DNA from: Actinomadura coerulea | GTDB lineage: Bacteria > Actinomycetota > Actinomycetes > Streptosporangiales > Streptosporangiaceae | Length of the DNA stretch: 64,000 nucleotides | Direction of reading: 5' to 3' | NCBI RefSeq assembly: GCF_014208105.1 | Contig: NZ_JACHMQ010000001.1 | Span: 4,030,001-4,094,000, forward strand | Part shown: piece after piece, positions 17,681-26,322 of the stretch | How positions within the stretch are numbered: the stretch's first letter is position 1 | How the letters are laid out: the number at the start of each line of letters is the position of its first letter | Notes under the pieces: generated by a model | The model's database searches: none | Told to the model about the DNA's origin: nothing | The model's input: only the letters and a program-made list of their open reading frames with translations | Made by a program: the position numbers and the translations under genes

Positions 17681-17700
17681 ACCATACCTGTGAGTATGGT
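17681..17700. promoter_or_regulatory. Perfect inverted repeat, candidate TetR operator
   Basis: ACCATAC and GTATGGT form 7-bp arms around a 6-base spacer, ending eight bases before the flavoprotein ATG. A degenerate second site (ACCATGG then GTATGG, 17706-17719) overlaps the start codon. The TetR gene two positions downstream is the natural candidate to bind here. This is inference. Confidence 0.5.
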
Positions 17701-17708
17701 TCCGTACC

Positions 17709-18872
17709 ATGGAGTATGGAGACGGGATCGCGCGCCGTGTGCGGGACCTGGCGCCGACGCTCGCCGAACGCGCGCGGGCCGCCGAGGAGGCGCGGCGGCT
17801 GCCCGACGAGACCATCGCCGACCTGGCCGCGACCGGGCTCTTCGGAATGCTGGTGCCGGAGCGGTTCGGCGGGGCCGAGCGCGGGTTCGAGGAGATGGCG
17901 GCGGCCTGCCGGGAGGCGGGCGCCGGGTGCGCCTCGACGGGGTGGCTGTCGGTCATCTACACGCTGCACAACTGGATGGTCGGGCTCTTCCCCGAGCGGG
18001 CGCAGGCCGAGGTCTGGGCGGACCGGCCGTACGCGCTGATCCCGTGCGTCCTCGCGCCGACCGGGACGGCGGCGCCCGCGGACGGCGGGCACCGGGTCAC
18101 CGGGCGCTGGTCGTGGGGCAGCGGGGTGATGCACGCCGGGTACGTCATGGTCATGGCGCTGGCCGCCGCGGGCGAGGCGATCGAGCCGAGGCTGTTCCTG
18201 CTGCCGCGCGAGGAGGTGGCCGTCCACGACGTCTGGCACACCAGCGGGATGCGGGGCACCGGCAGCAACGACGTCGAGGTGGCGGACGTGTTCGTCCCGG
18301 CGCACCGGTCGGTGCCGCTCGCCGACCTGGCGGAGGGGCGCTCGCCCGGCTCCCTCGTCAACCCCGCGGCGCTCTACCGGACGCCGCTCGTGCCCGTGTT
18401 CGCGCTGACCGGTGCCGCGCCCGTGCTCGGCGCGGCCGAGGGCGTGCTGGCCCGGTTCGCCGAACGGACACGGGGCCGGGTGGCGGCCTACTCCGGCGAG
18501 CGGCAGCGCGAGACGGCCGGCGCGCAGGTCCGGCTCGCGTCGGCGACCGCGGACCTGGCCGCCGCCCGGCTGCTGCTGGAGGACGCCCTGCGCGGCGTCG
18601 TCCGCGCCGTGGCGGAGGGGAACTGCGACCTGCGGCGGCGTGCCCGGGCCCGGCTGGTGGCGGCGCACGTCGCCGGGACCGCGCGGCGGGTCGTCAACGA
18701 CCTGTGCTCGGCGTCCGGGGCGAGCGCGCAGTTCACCGACTCCCCTTTCCAGCGGGCGCAGCGGGACGTGAATACGATCACCGGGCACGTGGTGTTCGAA
18801 CCGGACGCGGCGTACGCCCTCTACGGCAGGATCGAGCTGGGGCTGGACCCCGGCCCGGTGACCCTGGTGTGA
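17709..18872 (+). CDS. Acyl-CoA dehydrogenase-like flavoprotein (HsaA-type monooxygenase or dehydrogenase)
   Basis: The 387-residue protein has the acyl-CoA dehydrogenase fold order: N-terminal helices (ADLAATGLFGMLVPERFGG), the middle beta domain with VTGRWSWGSGVMHAGYV and GMRGTGSNDVEVADVFVP, and a C-terminal four-helix bundle. GTGSNDV and the HAGY region are typical of two-component FMN/FADH2 monooxygenases such as HsaA rather than true dehydrogenases, and the dehydrogenase catalytic Glu is not obvious. No ribosome site precedes the ATG, so the mRNA may be leaderless. The TetR gene begins 31 bases after its stop and is probably co-transcribed. A flavin reductase partner is not nearby. Confidence 0.85.
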   Translation: MEYGDGIARRVRDLAPTLAERARAAEEARRLPDETIADLAATGLFGMLVPERFGGAERGFEEMAAACREAGAGCASTGWLSVIYTLHNWMVGLFPERAQAEVWADRPYALIPCVLAPTGTAAPADGGHRVTGRWSWGSGVMHAGYVMVMALAAAGEAIEPRLFLLPREEVAVHDVWHTSGMRGTGSNDVEVADVFVPAHRSVPLADLAEGRSPGSLVNPAALYRTPLVPVFALTGAAPVLGAAEGVLARFAERTRGRVAAYSGERQRETAGAQVRLASATADLAAARLLLEDALRGVVRAVAEGNCDLRRRARARLVAAHVAGTARRVVNDLCSASGASAQFTDSPFQRAQRDVNTITGHVVFEPDAAYALYGRIELGLDPGPVTLV

Positions 18873-18903
18873 CGGCGTCCGCGCCGTGGAGGCAGGGGGT
18901 GGG

Positions 18904-19473
18904 ATGACGGCCCGCACGAGGACGGCCGGCGCGAAGGCCGCGCGGCCCAGGGTGGCGCGGCGCGACTGGATCGAGGCCGCCTACGGCGAGCTGGCCCGCG
19001 CCGGCGAGCGGGGTGTGGCGATCACCACGCTGGCGGCCCGGCTCGGCGTCACCAAGGGCAGCTTCTACTGGCACTTCCGGGACCGCCCGGAGCTGATGCG
19101 GGCACTGCTGGACCGGTGGGCGCACGAGCGGACCGACGAGGTGCTGGGGCTGGCGCTCGGCAGCACCGCCGACCCGCGCGAGCGGCTGCGGCGCATCCAG
19201 GCGCTCGGCCGCGACGTCGCGCCGATCGACCGGGCGATGCGGCTGTGGGCCCAGGACGAGCCCGCGGCGGAGGAGGCGGTGCGGCACGCCGACCGGGCGC
19301 TGCTCGGGCACATCGCCGCTTGCCTGGAGGATCTGGGCTTCGACGAGGAGGAGGCCGGCCTGCGAGCGCAGCTCATGCTACGAGTCTGGGTCGGCGGCTA
19401 CCTGGTCGAAGAACCAGCCCTCGCCCCCCACGACCGCATGCTGGAGATCCTCCTAGGTGACGAGGGGCGTTGA
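18904..19473 (+). CDS. TetR-family transcriptional regulator
   Basis: This 189-residue protein has the TetR N-terminal helix-turn-helix (ITTLAARLGVTKGSFYWHF, with the hallmark GSFYWHF) and a helical ligand-binding C-terminal half. The ATG at 18904 is preferred over an upstream in-frame GTG because AGGGGG lies just before it. It follows the flavoprotein gene and probably represses both genes through the inverted repeats at 17681-17719. Its stop codon lies in the left arm of a long inverted repeat. Confidence 0.92.
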   Translation: MTARTRTAGAKAARPRVARRDWIEAAYGELARAGERGVAITTLAARLGVTKGSFYWHFRDRPELMRALLDRWAHERTDEVLGLALGSTADPRERLRRIQALGRDVAPIDRAMRLWAQDEPAAEEAVRHADRALLGHIAACLEDLGFDEEEAGLRAQLMLRVWVGGYLVEEPALAPHDRMLEILLGDEGR

Positions 19474-19531
19474 CTTGCGGCGTGTTGCCCTTCTGAGAGC
19501 GCTCTTAGGGGCAACACGCCGCAAGCCAACG
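19468..19531. terminator. Long inverted repeat, copy 1 of a dispersed palindromic element
   Basis: Arms of 23 bases (19468-19490 and 19509-19531, one mismatch) flank an inner part that itself contains the palindrome AGAGCGCTCT. The arm core CTTGCGGCGTGTTGCCC is identical to that of the element at 41525-41586. It begins within the TetR stop region, so it may act as a terminator; dispersion points to a mobile or repeated palindrome. Confidence 0.75.
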
Positions 19532-19731
19532 TGGTGGGGGTGCTGCGCGTCGCGCGGTTTCCGCCTCCGCCGCAGGCCGCCGGGGGCGCGGCCGTGCAAC
19601 GCGACGGCCCGAGCCCCTATCGTGGTACCGCCCGCGACCGTACCGCCCGGCCCTGACCGGGGGCGGCGCGGCGGGGCCACCGGGGGCGAGTGAGATGCCG
19701 CCGGCGGGGACTCCGTGCGAAAGGCTGGGGT

Positions 19732-20256
19732 GTGAGTCAGCGACTACCGCGGCCGTCAGGCGAAGAGCAGGCGGGAGAAGGACACGGCGCCGTCCCGGAC
19801 GACGTCGCGGTCGCCGTGGAACGCGTGCTGAGCTCGACGGCGCTGCTCTGGAACCGTGCCGACCAGGGCCTCGAACCCGCCATCTCGCCGATCCAGCTGC
19901 GCGCCGTCGAGGTGATCGCGCGGTTCGGCCGGCTGAACCTCGGCGGGCTCGCGGAGGAGCTGGGCGCGATCCCCTCGTCCACGAGCCGGCTCTGCGACCG
20001 GCTGGAGGCGGCCGGGCTGATCGCGCGGGAGACCGCCCGCGCCGACCGGCGCGAGATCGTGCTGCGGCTGACCGACCAGGGCGAACGCCTGCACGCCCAG
20101 CTGGTCCGGCGGCGCCGCGCGGCGGTGCGGGACGTGCTGGCGCAGATGTCTCCGGCGTCCCGGGCCCGGCTGCTGGACGCGCTCACCGAGTTCGGCCAGG
20201 CGAGCGAGCGGGGCGAGCGCGGCGGGAGGGGGATAGCCGGATCCCGGACGGCTTGA
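19732..20256 (+). CDS. MarR-family transcriptional regulator
   Basis: This protein of about 174 residues has the MarR winged helix: SPIQLRAVEVIARFGRLNL, GLAEELGAIPSSTSRLCDRL (recognition helix) and the wing ARADRREIVLRLTDQGE. The start is uncertain: GTG at 19732 is used here, and another in-frame GTG lies at 19690. A 264-bp gap with an inverted repeat (20312-20327) separates it from the phosphatase gene downstream. MarR/phosphatase neighbours may belong to one stress or differentiation response, which is inference. Confidence 0.85.
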   Translation: MSQRLPRPSGEEQAGEGHGAVPDDVAVAVERVLSSTALLWNRADQGLEPAISPIQLRAVEVIARFGRLNLGGLAEELGAIPSSTSRLCDRLEAAGLIARETARADRREIVLRLTDQGERLHAQLVRRRRAAVRDVLAQMSPASRARLLDALTEFGQASERGERGGRGIAGSRTA

Positions 20257-20311
20257 CCGCCGCCCGCCCGCCCCGGCGCGACCCCCTTCATCCGCGGCTC
20301 GATATCAAGTA

Positions 20312-20327
20312 TTTGCCATACGGCAAA
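20312..20327. promoter_or_regulatory. TTTGCC-N4-GGCAAA inverted repeat
   Basis: Perfect 6-bp arms around ATAC lie in the gap between the MarR gene and the phosphatase gene, in the only AT-richer stretch of that gap. It is 194 bases before the phosphatase start. It may be a MarR operator. Confidence 0.35.
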
Positions 20328-20520
20328 CTCTTTGGCAGTCTTCCCCTGCGGTCCTGCGTCCGAGACGCGGCGGACCCGATGGAAGAGCCGCATTCCAGCG
20401 GTTGGACGGCCGGTCGAGGGGGGCACGGCCGTTCCCGCGGCCCGGCGCACCAGAACCGGACCGCGCCTGGGACGCGGCCGCGTCCGGCGCGTCGGCAGGC
20501 ATGATGAGGATGAGGTCGCG

Positions 20521-21927
20521 ATGAGTACGCACGGCCGCCCGGCCAGGGATGAGCAGGGTCGCCCGGCCAGGGATGAACAGGGTCGCCCGCCCAGAGATGA
20601 GCGGGGCCGGCCCACCGGGGCCGGGGGAAGGCGCACGGCCAGGGTCGAGCGGGCGCTTCGCGCGGCCCCGGCGTACGCGCTGCCCGAGGTGCTGGCGGCG
20701 ACGCTCTCGCGGGAGTACCCCGCGGTGTCCGCCGCCCGGCTCCTGGTCTGCGACTACCACTCGCGCGCCCTGATGGCGGTCGCGCCGCTTCTGGCCCTGC
20801 CCCACCCGGACAGCCTGGCCCTGACCGTCCCGGACGGTGACGTGTCGGCCGCCGAGGAGGTGACCGAGGAGATCGCGGAGGCGATCGGGATCCGGCAGAG
20901 CCCGGCCGGGCGGTCGTTCGTCACCGGCCGGGTCCTCTCCTCCCCCGAGGGCGACGGGGCCGGGGCCGGCGAGACCACGACCTACGTACCGGTCCGTGCG
21001 CGGGGCGAGCGGATCGGCGTCCTGGAGATCGGCTCGTCCGCGCCCTGGAGCGCGGACGAGGTCGGCGAGCTGGCCGAGATCGGCGAGCTCGTCGGCAGCG
21101 CGCTGAAGGTCGCGTGGAACCGGACCGACCGGTACGAGCGGGCCAGGCGGCGGCACCGCCTCACCCTCGCCGCGGAGCTGCAGTGGCAGCTCCTGCCCGG
21201 CCACGCCCACGCGGACGACTCGTTCAGCCTCGCGGGGCATCTGGAGCCGGCCTACTCGATCGGCGGGGACAACTTCGACTGGTCCGTCGAGCACGACCAC
21301 CTGGCGCTGACCGTGACCAACGGCTCGGGCACCGGCATCAGCGCGGCGCTGCTGACGTCGCTGACCGTCGGCGCGCTGCGCAACGCCCGCCGGTCGGGCG
21401 CCGACCTCGGCGAGCAGGCGAGCCTCGCCAACGACATGGTGCACGTGCGGCACGGCGGCCGCGAGTTCACCGAGACCCTCGTCATGCGGATCGACCTCGC
21501 CGAGGGGGTCGTGCACGTCATCGACGCGGGGTCCCCCCGGATCCTCCTGCTGCGCGGCGCCGAGGTGGCGGCGGTGCCGCTGGAGCAGCAGATGCCCCTC
21601 GGCATGTTCCCCGACACCGAGTACCGGCCGCAGCGGTTCTCGCTCGAACCCGGCGACCGGCTGGTCATCGTCAGCGACGGCGTCTTCGCGGCGAGGGCCC
21701 CGGCCGGCGAGTACGGGACGCACCTGCTGGAGCAGGCCACCCGGCGCAGCCGGCTGCAGCCCGCGGCGGAGGTCCCGCTGACCGTGATCGACGAGCTCAT
21801 CGAGTTCCACGAGGGCAGCGACCTCGCCGACGACGCCGTCGTGGTGTGCTTCGACTGGCACCGCCCGCCCGGCGGCTCCTCGCCCGACGCGCCCGGCAGG
21901 GCCGTGCGGGGCGAGTCCGCGATCTAG
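20521..21927 (+). CDS. GAF-SpoIIE (PP2C-type) phosphatase with a substituted metal site
   Basis: The 468-residue protein starts with an Arg/Asp-rich tail built of near-identical 8-residue units (RPARDEQG, three times, encoded by a 24-bp DNA repeat), then a GAF-like sensory domain (residues about 50-200) and a C-terminal SpoIIE phosphatase domain. In the latter, IGGDNFDW is intact, but the usual GDVxGKG block reads TNGSGTG, replacing a metal-binding Asp with Asn. The final DDAVVV motif is present. It may be a weak phosphatase or a binding protein. GAGG precedes the ATG at 20521. Such proteins usually act on anti-sigma or anti-anti-sigma partners, none of which is in the window. Confidence 0.88.
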   Translation: MSTHGRPARDEQGRPARDEQGRPPRDERGRPTGAGGRRTARVERALRAAPAYALPEVLAATLSREYPAVSAARLLVCDYHSRALMAVAPLLALPHPDSLALTVPDGDVSAAEEVTEEIAEAIGIRQSPAGRSFVTGRVLSSPEGDGAGAGETTTYVPVRARGERIGVLEIGSSAPWSADEVGELAEIGELVGSALKVAWNRTDRYERARRRHRLTLAAELQWQLLPGHAHADDSFSLAGHLEPAYSIGGDNFDWSVEHDHLALTVTNGSGTGISAALLTSLTVGALRNARRSGADLGEQASLANDMVHVRHGGREFTETLVMRIDLAEGVVHVIDAGSPRILLLRGAEVAAVPLEQQMPLGMFPDTEYRPQRFSLEPGDRLVIVSDGVFAARAPAGEYGTHLLEQATRRSRLQPAAEVPLTVIDELIEFHEGSDLADDAVVVCFDWHRPPGGSSPDAPGRAVRGESAI

Positions 21928-21961
21928 CCGGGGACCGCCCTCGTGGCGCCCCCGCCCAGGC

Positions 21962-21979
21962 AGTAACCTTCCGGTTACT
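21962..21979. promoter_or_regulatory. Perfect inverted repeat AGTAACC-TTCC-GGTTACT
   Basis: This 18-bp repeat has 7-bp arms and lies 27 bases before the next start codon, an operator-like position. No regulator gene is immediately beside it; MarR or TetR types bind such sites. A short hairpin in the leader is the alternative. Confidence 0.45.
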
Positions 21980-22006
21980 TGACGGCGAGGAACCGGGAGA
22001 GCGTCG

Positions 22007-22744
22007 ATGGGCGAACTGAGCGCCGCGGACACCGTCCGCTCCGCCGACAGGATCATTCACGGTGTCGGGTCGCGGTGGATGCTGTCGCGCGGGACGGCGG
22101 AGCACGGCAAGAAGCAGGGGTACGGCAATCCGTTCGCGTACTACTTCGCCGGGCGCGGCGGGGTGCTCGGCGACGTCGACGCCGACGTCGTCGCGGCGGC
22201 GCTCGGCTGGTTCGAGCCGGGGTTCGTCCGCGCCCAGTGGGACGAGGGCGTCGCCGTCGCCGGCGCGCGCGAGGCGACGCGGCGGTACGCCCTCGGGTGC
22301 GCGGCCTGGGGCGAGTCGCACCTGCCGGACGACCCGCGCCTGTGCGAGCTGGCCGAGCGCGTCGCGCGCGCCGCCGACGGGTCGGGCCTGCCGCTGTTCT
22401 GCGGCTGGCGCGCCGAACCGCTGCCGGACGGCGCCCGGGCCCGGCTCATGCAGCTGGTGCAGGTGCTGCGGGAGCTGCGCGGCGGGCTGCATCTCGTCGC
22501 GACGACCTCTGTCGGGCTCTCCCCGCTGGAGGCGATCCTGACCCAGGACGGGCCGGACACCGCGCGCTTCTTCGGCTGGCAGGGCGACCTTCCCGACTGC
22601 GCGGCGCTCCGGCCGCGCCGGGCCGAGGCGGAGGAGATCACCGACCGGCTCTCCGCCGCCGTCTACGAGCGGGCGCTGTCCCCGTCCGAGCGCGCCGAGT
22701 TCGCGGAGCGGATGGGCGCGGTCGGCGCCGCCGTCCTGCGCTGA
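22007..22744 (+). CDS. SCO6745-family protein of unknown function
   Basis: This 245-residue soluble protein resembles the SCO6745 (SalK-like) family, with NPFAYYFAGRGGVLGDV and a following LGWFEPGFVRAQWDEG, and a helical body containing LPLFCGWRAEPLPDGARARL and SVGLSPLEAIL. Members are found in many actinomycetes and some antibiotic clusters, but their role is not established. It is 79 bases after the phosphatase gene and stands between it and the formate dehydrogenase. The operator-like repeat at 21962-21979 suggests its own promoter. Confidence 0.75.
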   Translation: MGELSAADTVRSADRIIHGVGSRWMLSRGTAEHGKKQGYGNPFAYYFAGRGGVLGDVDADVVAAALGWFEPGFVRAQWDEGVAVAGAREATRRYALGCAAWGESHLPDDPRLCELAERVARAADGSGLPLFCGWRAEPLPDGARARLMQLVQVLRELRGGLHLVATTSVGLSPLEAILTQDGPDTARFFGWQGDLPDCAALRPRRAEAEEITDRLSAAVYERALSPSERAEFAERMGAVGAAVLR

Positions 22745-22891
22745 CACCGTCTCGGCGAACCTCGCCGCGTTCGCCGCCGGGTGACGCGCATCCCCCGACC
22801 CGCGGACCCCGCCCGCTCCGCGCACCCCGTGTTTCGCGGTGCGGGCGGCGGGTAGGTGGGCGGCGGGCAGAGCCGAGAAGGGCGGTGGGAC

Positions 22892-25800
22892 GTGGGCGTT
22901 CGTACCTGGATCGAGTCGTGGCCCGTCTACCGCCAGTTCAGCGGCGACGACCCCCTGGGGCGGGGCGCGGCGGCCAAGAGCGCCGGCACCGAGCGGATCA
23001 GGCCGCGGGTGAGCACCGCCGACAAGGTCGTGAAGTCCGTCTGCCCCTACTGCGCGGTCGGCTGCGGGCAGGACGTGTACGTCAAGGACGGCGAGGTCAC
23101 CCAGATCGAGGGCGACCCCGACTCGCCGGTCAGCCGCGGGCGGCTGTGCCCGAAGGGATCGGCGAGCCTCCAGCTGACCACCGGTTCGGCCCGCGAGCAG
23201 CGGGTGCTGTACCGGCGCCCGCACGGCACCGAGTGGGAGCCGCTCGACCTCGACACGGCGATGGAGATGATCGCCGACCGGGTGGTCGAGGCCCGCCGGC
23301 AGGGCTGGCAGTGGGAGCAGGACGACGTGCGGGTGCGGCGGACGCTGGGCTTCGCGAGCCTCGGCGGCGCCACGCTCGACAACGAGGAGAACTACCTGAT
23401 CAAGAAGCTGTTCACCGCGATGGGCGCGGTGCAGATCGAGAATCAGGCCCGCGTTTGACACTCCTCCACCGTTCCCGGTCTGGGAACCTCGTTCGGACGC
23501 GGCGGCGCGACCACCTTCCAGCAGGACCTGCAGCACGCCGACTGCATCGTCGTCCAGGGCTCGAACATGGCCGAGTGCCATCCGGTCGGGTTCCAGTGGG
23601 TGATGGAGGCGAAGGCGCGCGGGGCGAAGCTGATCCACGTGGACCCGCGGTTCACGCGGACGAGCGCGCTCGCCGACGCGCACGTCCCGCTGCGCGCGGG
23701 AAGTGACATCGCGTTCCTCGGCGGGATCATCAACTACGTCCTGGCGAACGAGAAGTACTTCCGCGACTACGTCGTGCCCTACACCAACGCGTCGGTGATC
23801 CTCACCGACGAGTTCCGCGACACCGAGGACCTGGACGGCGTGTTCTCCGGCCTGGACCCGGAGAAGCGCGGCTACGACCACCGGACGTGGCAGTACGAGG
23901 GCATGGAGGTCCAGGCGGCGTCCGGCCAGCGCGACATGGAGTACGAGGACCGCGTCGGCCCGGTCGAGGAGGCGGCGCGCGGCGAGGCGCACGGTTCGGG
24001 CGGCGCCGCGATCGGTGTCGGCGACCCGGAGAGGGACCCGACGCTGGAGCACCCGCGGTGCGTGTTCCAGGTCCTCAAGCGGCACTACGCGCGGTACACG
24101 CCGGAGATGGTCGAGCGGATCTGCGGCGTCCCCCGCGACCAGTTCCTCAAGGTCTGCGAGATGGTCACCGAGAACTCCGGCCGCGACCGGACGACCGCGT
24201 TCGCGTACGCGGTGGGTTGGACGCAGCACACGGTCGGCGTCCAGTACATCCGCGCGGCGTCGGTCCTGCAGGGGCTGCTCGGCAACATCGGCCGCCCCGG
24301 CGGCGGCATCCTGGCGCTGCGCGGCCACGCGTCCATCCAGGGCTCGACCGACATCCCGACGCTGTTCAACCTGCTGCCCGGCTACATCCCCATGCCGCAC
24401 GCCCACAGCAACGAGGACCTCGACACCTTCATCCAGGCGGAGGCCGCGCGCAAGGGCTTCTGGGGCGACATGCGCTCCTACATGGTCAGCCTGCTGAAGG
24501 CGTACTGGGGCGACGCGGCGACGGCCGACAACGACTACCGCTTCGACTACCTGCCGCGGCTGACCGGGTCGCACAGCACCTACGAGACCTCCATGGCGCA
24601 GATCGACGGGGTGTGCAAGGGCTACTTCCTGATGGGAGAGAACCCGGCCGTCGGGTCGGCCAACGCCAAGATCCAGCGGCTGGGGATGGCCAACCTCGAC
24701 TGGCTCGTCGTCCGCGACTTCTCGCTGATCGAGTCGGCGACGTGGTGGAAGGACGGCCCGGAGATCGAGTCGGGCGAGATGCGCACCGAGGACATCGGCA
24801 CCGAGGTGTTCTTCCTGCCCGCCGCCGCGCACACCGAGAAGGACGGCAGCTTCACCAACACGCAGCGGATGCTCCAGTGGCACCACAAGGCGGTGGAGCC
24901 CGCCGGGGACACGCGCAGCGACCTGTGGTTCATGTACCACCTCGGCCGCCTCGTCCGGGAGAGGCTCGCCGGGTCCACCGACGAGATGGACCGGCCCGTC
25001 CTGGACCTGACGTGGGACTACCCGACGAAGGGCGAGCTCGCCGAGCCGGACGCCGAGGCGGTGCTCGCCGAGATCAACGGCCGGGACGCGGACGGGAACC
25101 CGCTGTCGTCCTACACGCAGCTGAAGGACGACGGGTCCACCTCGTGCGGCTGCTGGATCTACTGCGGCTGCTACGCCGACGGCGTCAACCAGACCGCGCG
25201 CCGCAAGCCCGGCAAGGACCAGAACTGGGTGGCTCCCGAGTGGGGCTGGGCGTGGCCGATGAACCGCCGCATCCTCTACAACCGGGCGTCCGCCGACCCC
25301 GACGGCAAGCCGTGGAGCGACCGCAAGGCGCTGGTCTGGTGGGACGCCGACGAAGGCAAGTGGACGGGCCACGACGTGCCCGACTTCATCGCCGACCGCC
25401 CGCCCGACTACAAGCCTCCGCGCGACGCGACGGGTCCGGACGCGCTCGCGGGCAACGACCCGTTCATCATGCAGGCCGACGGCAAGGCGTGGCTTTACGT
25501 GCCGGCCGGCCTGACGGACGGGCCGCTTCCGACGCACTACGAGCCGCAGGACTCGCCTTTCCAGAACGCGCTGTACAAGCAGCAGCGCAACCCCGTCCGG
25601 CACCTGCCGGCGCCGCATCCCGACAACCGGTACGCGCCGAGCGGCACGGACCCGGGGGCCGACGTCTACCCGTACGTGGCGACGACGTACCGGCTCACCG
25701 AGCACCACACGGCGGGCGGCATGTCGCGCTGGCAGCCGTACCTGGCGGAGCTGCAACCGGAGTTCTTCTGCGAGGTCTCGCCGGAGCTGGCGGCCGAGCG

Positions 25801-26143
25801 GAGCCTGAAGCACGGCGGCTGGGCGACGATCGTCAGCCCGCGCGGCGTCGTGGAGGCTCGGGTCCTGGTGACCGAGCGGATGTCGCCGCTGACCGTGGAC
25901 GGCCGCAAGCTGCACCAGGTCGGACTGCCCTACCACTGGGGCCCGAACGGCTACAGCCGCGGCGACGCGGCCAACGAGCTGCTGCACCTGTCCCTGGACC
26001 CGAACACCCACATCCAGGAGTCGAAGGCCCTGTCGGTCGACATCCGCCCCGGCCGCCGCCCCCGCGGCCCCGCCGCCACCGCCCTGGTCCGCGAGTACCG
26101 GCAACGCGCCGGCATCACAGAGGAGACCGGCACCGAGTTGTAG
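22892..26143 (+). CDS. fdh: Selenocysteine-containing formate dehydrogenase, catalytic subunit
   Basis: One gene of 1084 codons is interrupted by TGA at 23456-23458, which must be read as selenocysteine (residue 189). The context ENQARV-U-HSSTV matches the active-site loop of Sec formate dehydrogenases. Before it lie the [4Fe-4S] cysteines 51, 54, 58 and 86 (CPYCAVGC, RLCPKG). After it come molybdopterin-binding segments (IVVQGSNMAECHPVGFQW, IHVDPRFTRTSALAD) and a C-terminal pterin-binding domain. It oxidises formate to CO2 in the cytoplasm; no Tat signal is present. The GTG at 22892 gives the usual GVRTWIESWPVYRQ start. A convergent selABD operon lies 179 bases downstream. No beta (iron-sulfur) subunit gene is nearby, which is odd. 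Read without recoding it would appear as two ORFs. Confidence 0.95.
23471..23487 (+). promoter_or_regulatory. Bacterial SECIS-like hairpin for UGA recoding
   Basis: GTTCCC and GGGAAC form a perfect 6-bp stem with the loop GGTCT, starting 12 bases after the TGA. Loop sequence, 17-base size and distance agree with the SelB-binding hairpin of E. coli fdhF (loop containing GGUCU). It overlaps the coding sequence, as expected in bacteria. Confidence 0.88.
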
Positions 26144-26243
26144 GGCCTTTCTCTCCTCCTTCGGGCCTGGCGGGCCTCCATCGTCGAGAAACGCGGGCGA
26201 TCGCCGGCATCGCTCCGACTCGCCCAGAGGCTCGCTGCGCGAT

Positions 26244-26267
26244 CAGGTTCTCGCGAGCTCGAACCTG
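26244..26267. terminator. Hairpin between convergent fdh and selD
   Basis: CAGGTTC and GAACCTG form 7-bp arms around a 10-base loop in the 179-bp gap between the two stop codons. It may end transcription in both directions. The rest of the gap shows no gene and no tRNA-like fold. Confidence 0.45.
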
Positions 26268-26322
26268 CCTTCGGACGCGATCGCGACCACCCCGATCGTC
26301 GCGGGGTCTCGGAACCCGGGCT

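Noticed and set aside
23456..23458. TGA in fdh read as a nonsense mutation.
   Set aside because: The surrounding residues, SECIS hairpin and adjacent selABD operon all support recoding.
26244..26267. GGTTCGA-like stretch considered as the T-arm of a tRNA-Sec gene.
   Set aside because: No matching acceptor, anticodon or D-arm could be built on either strand.
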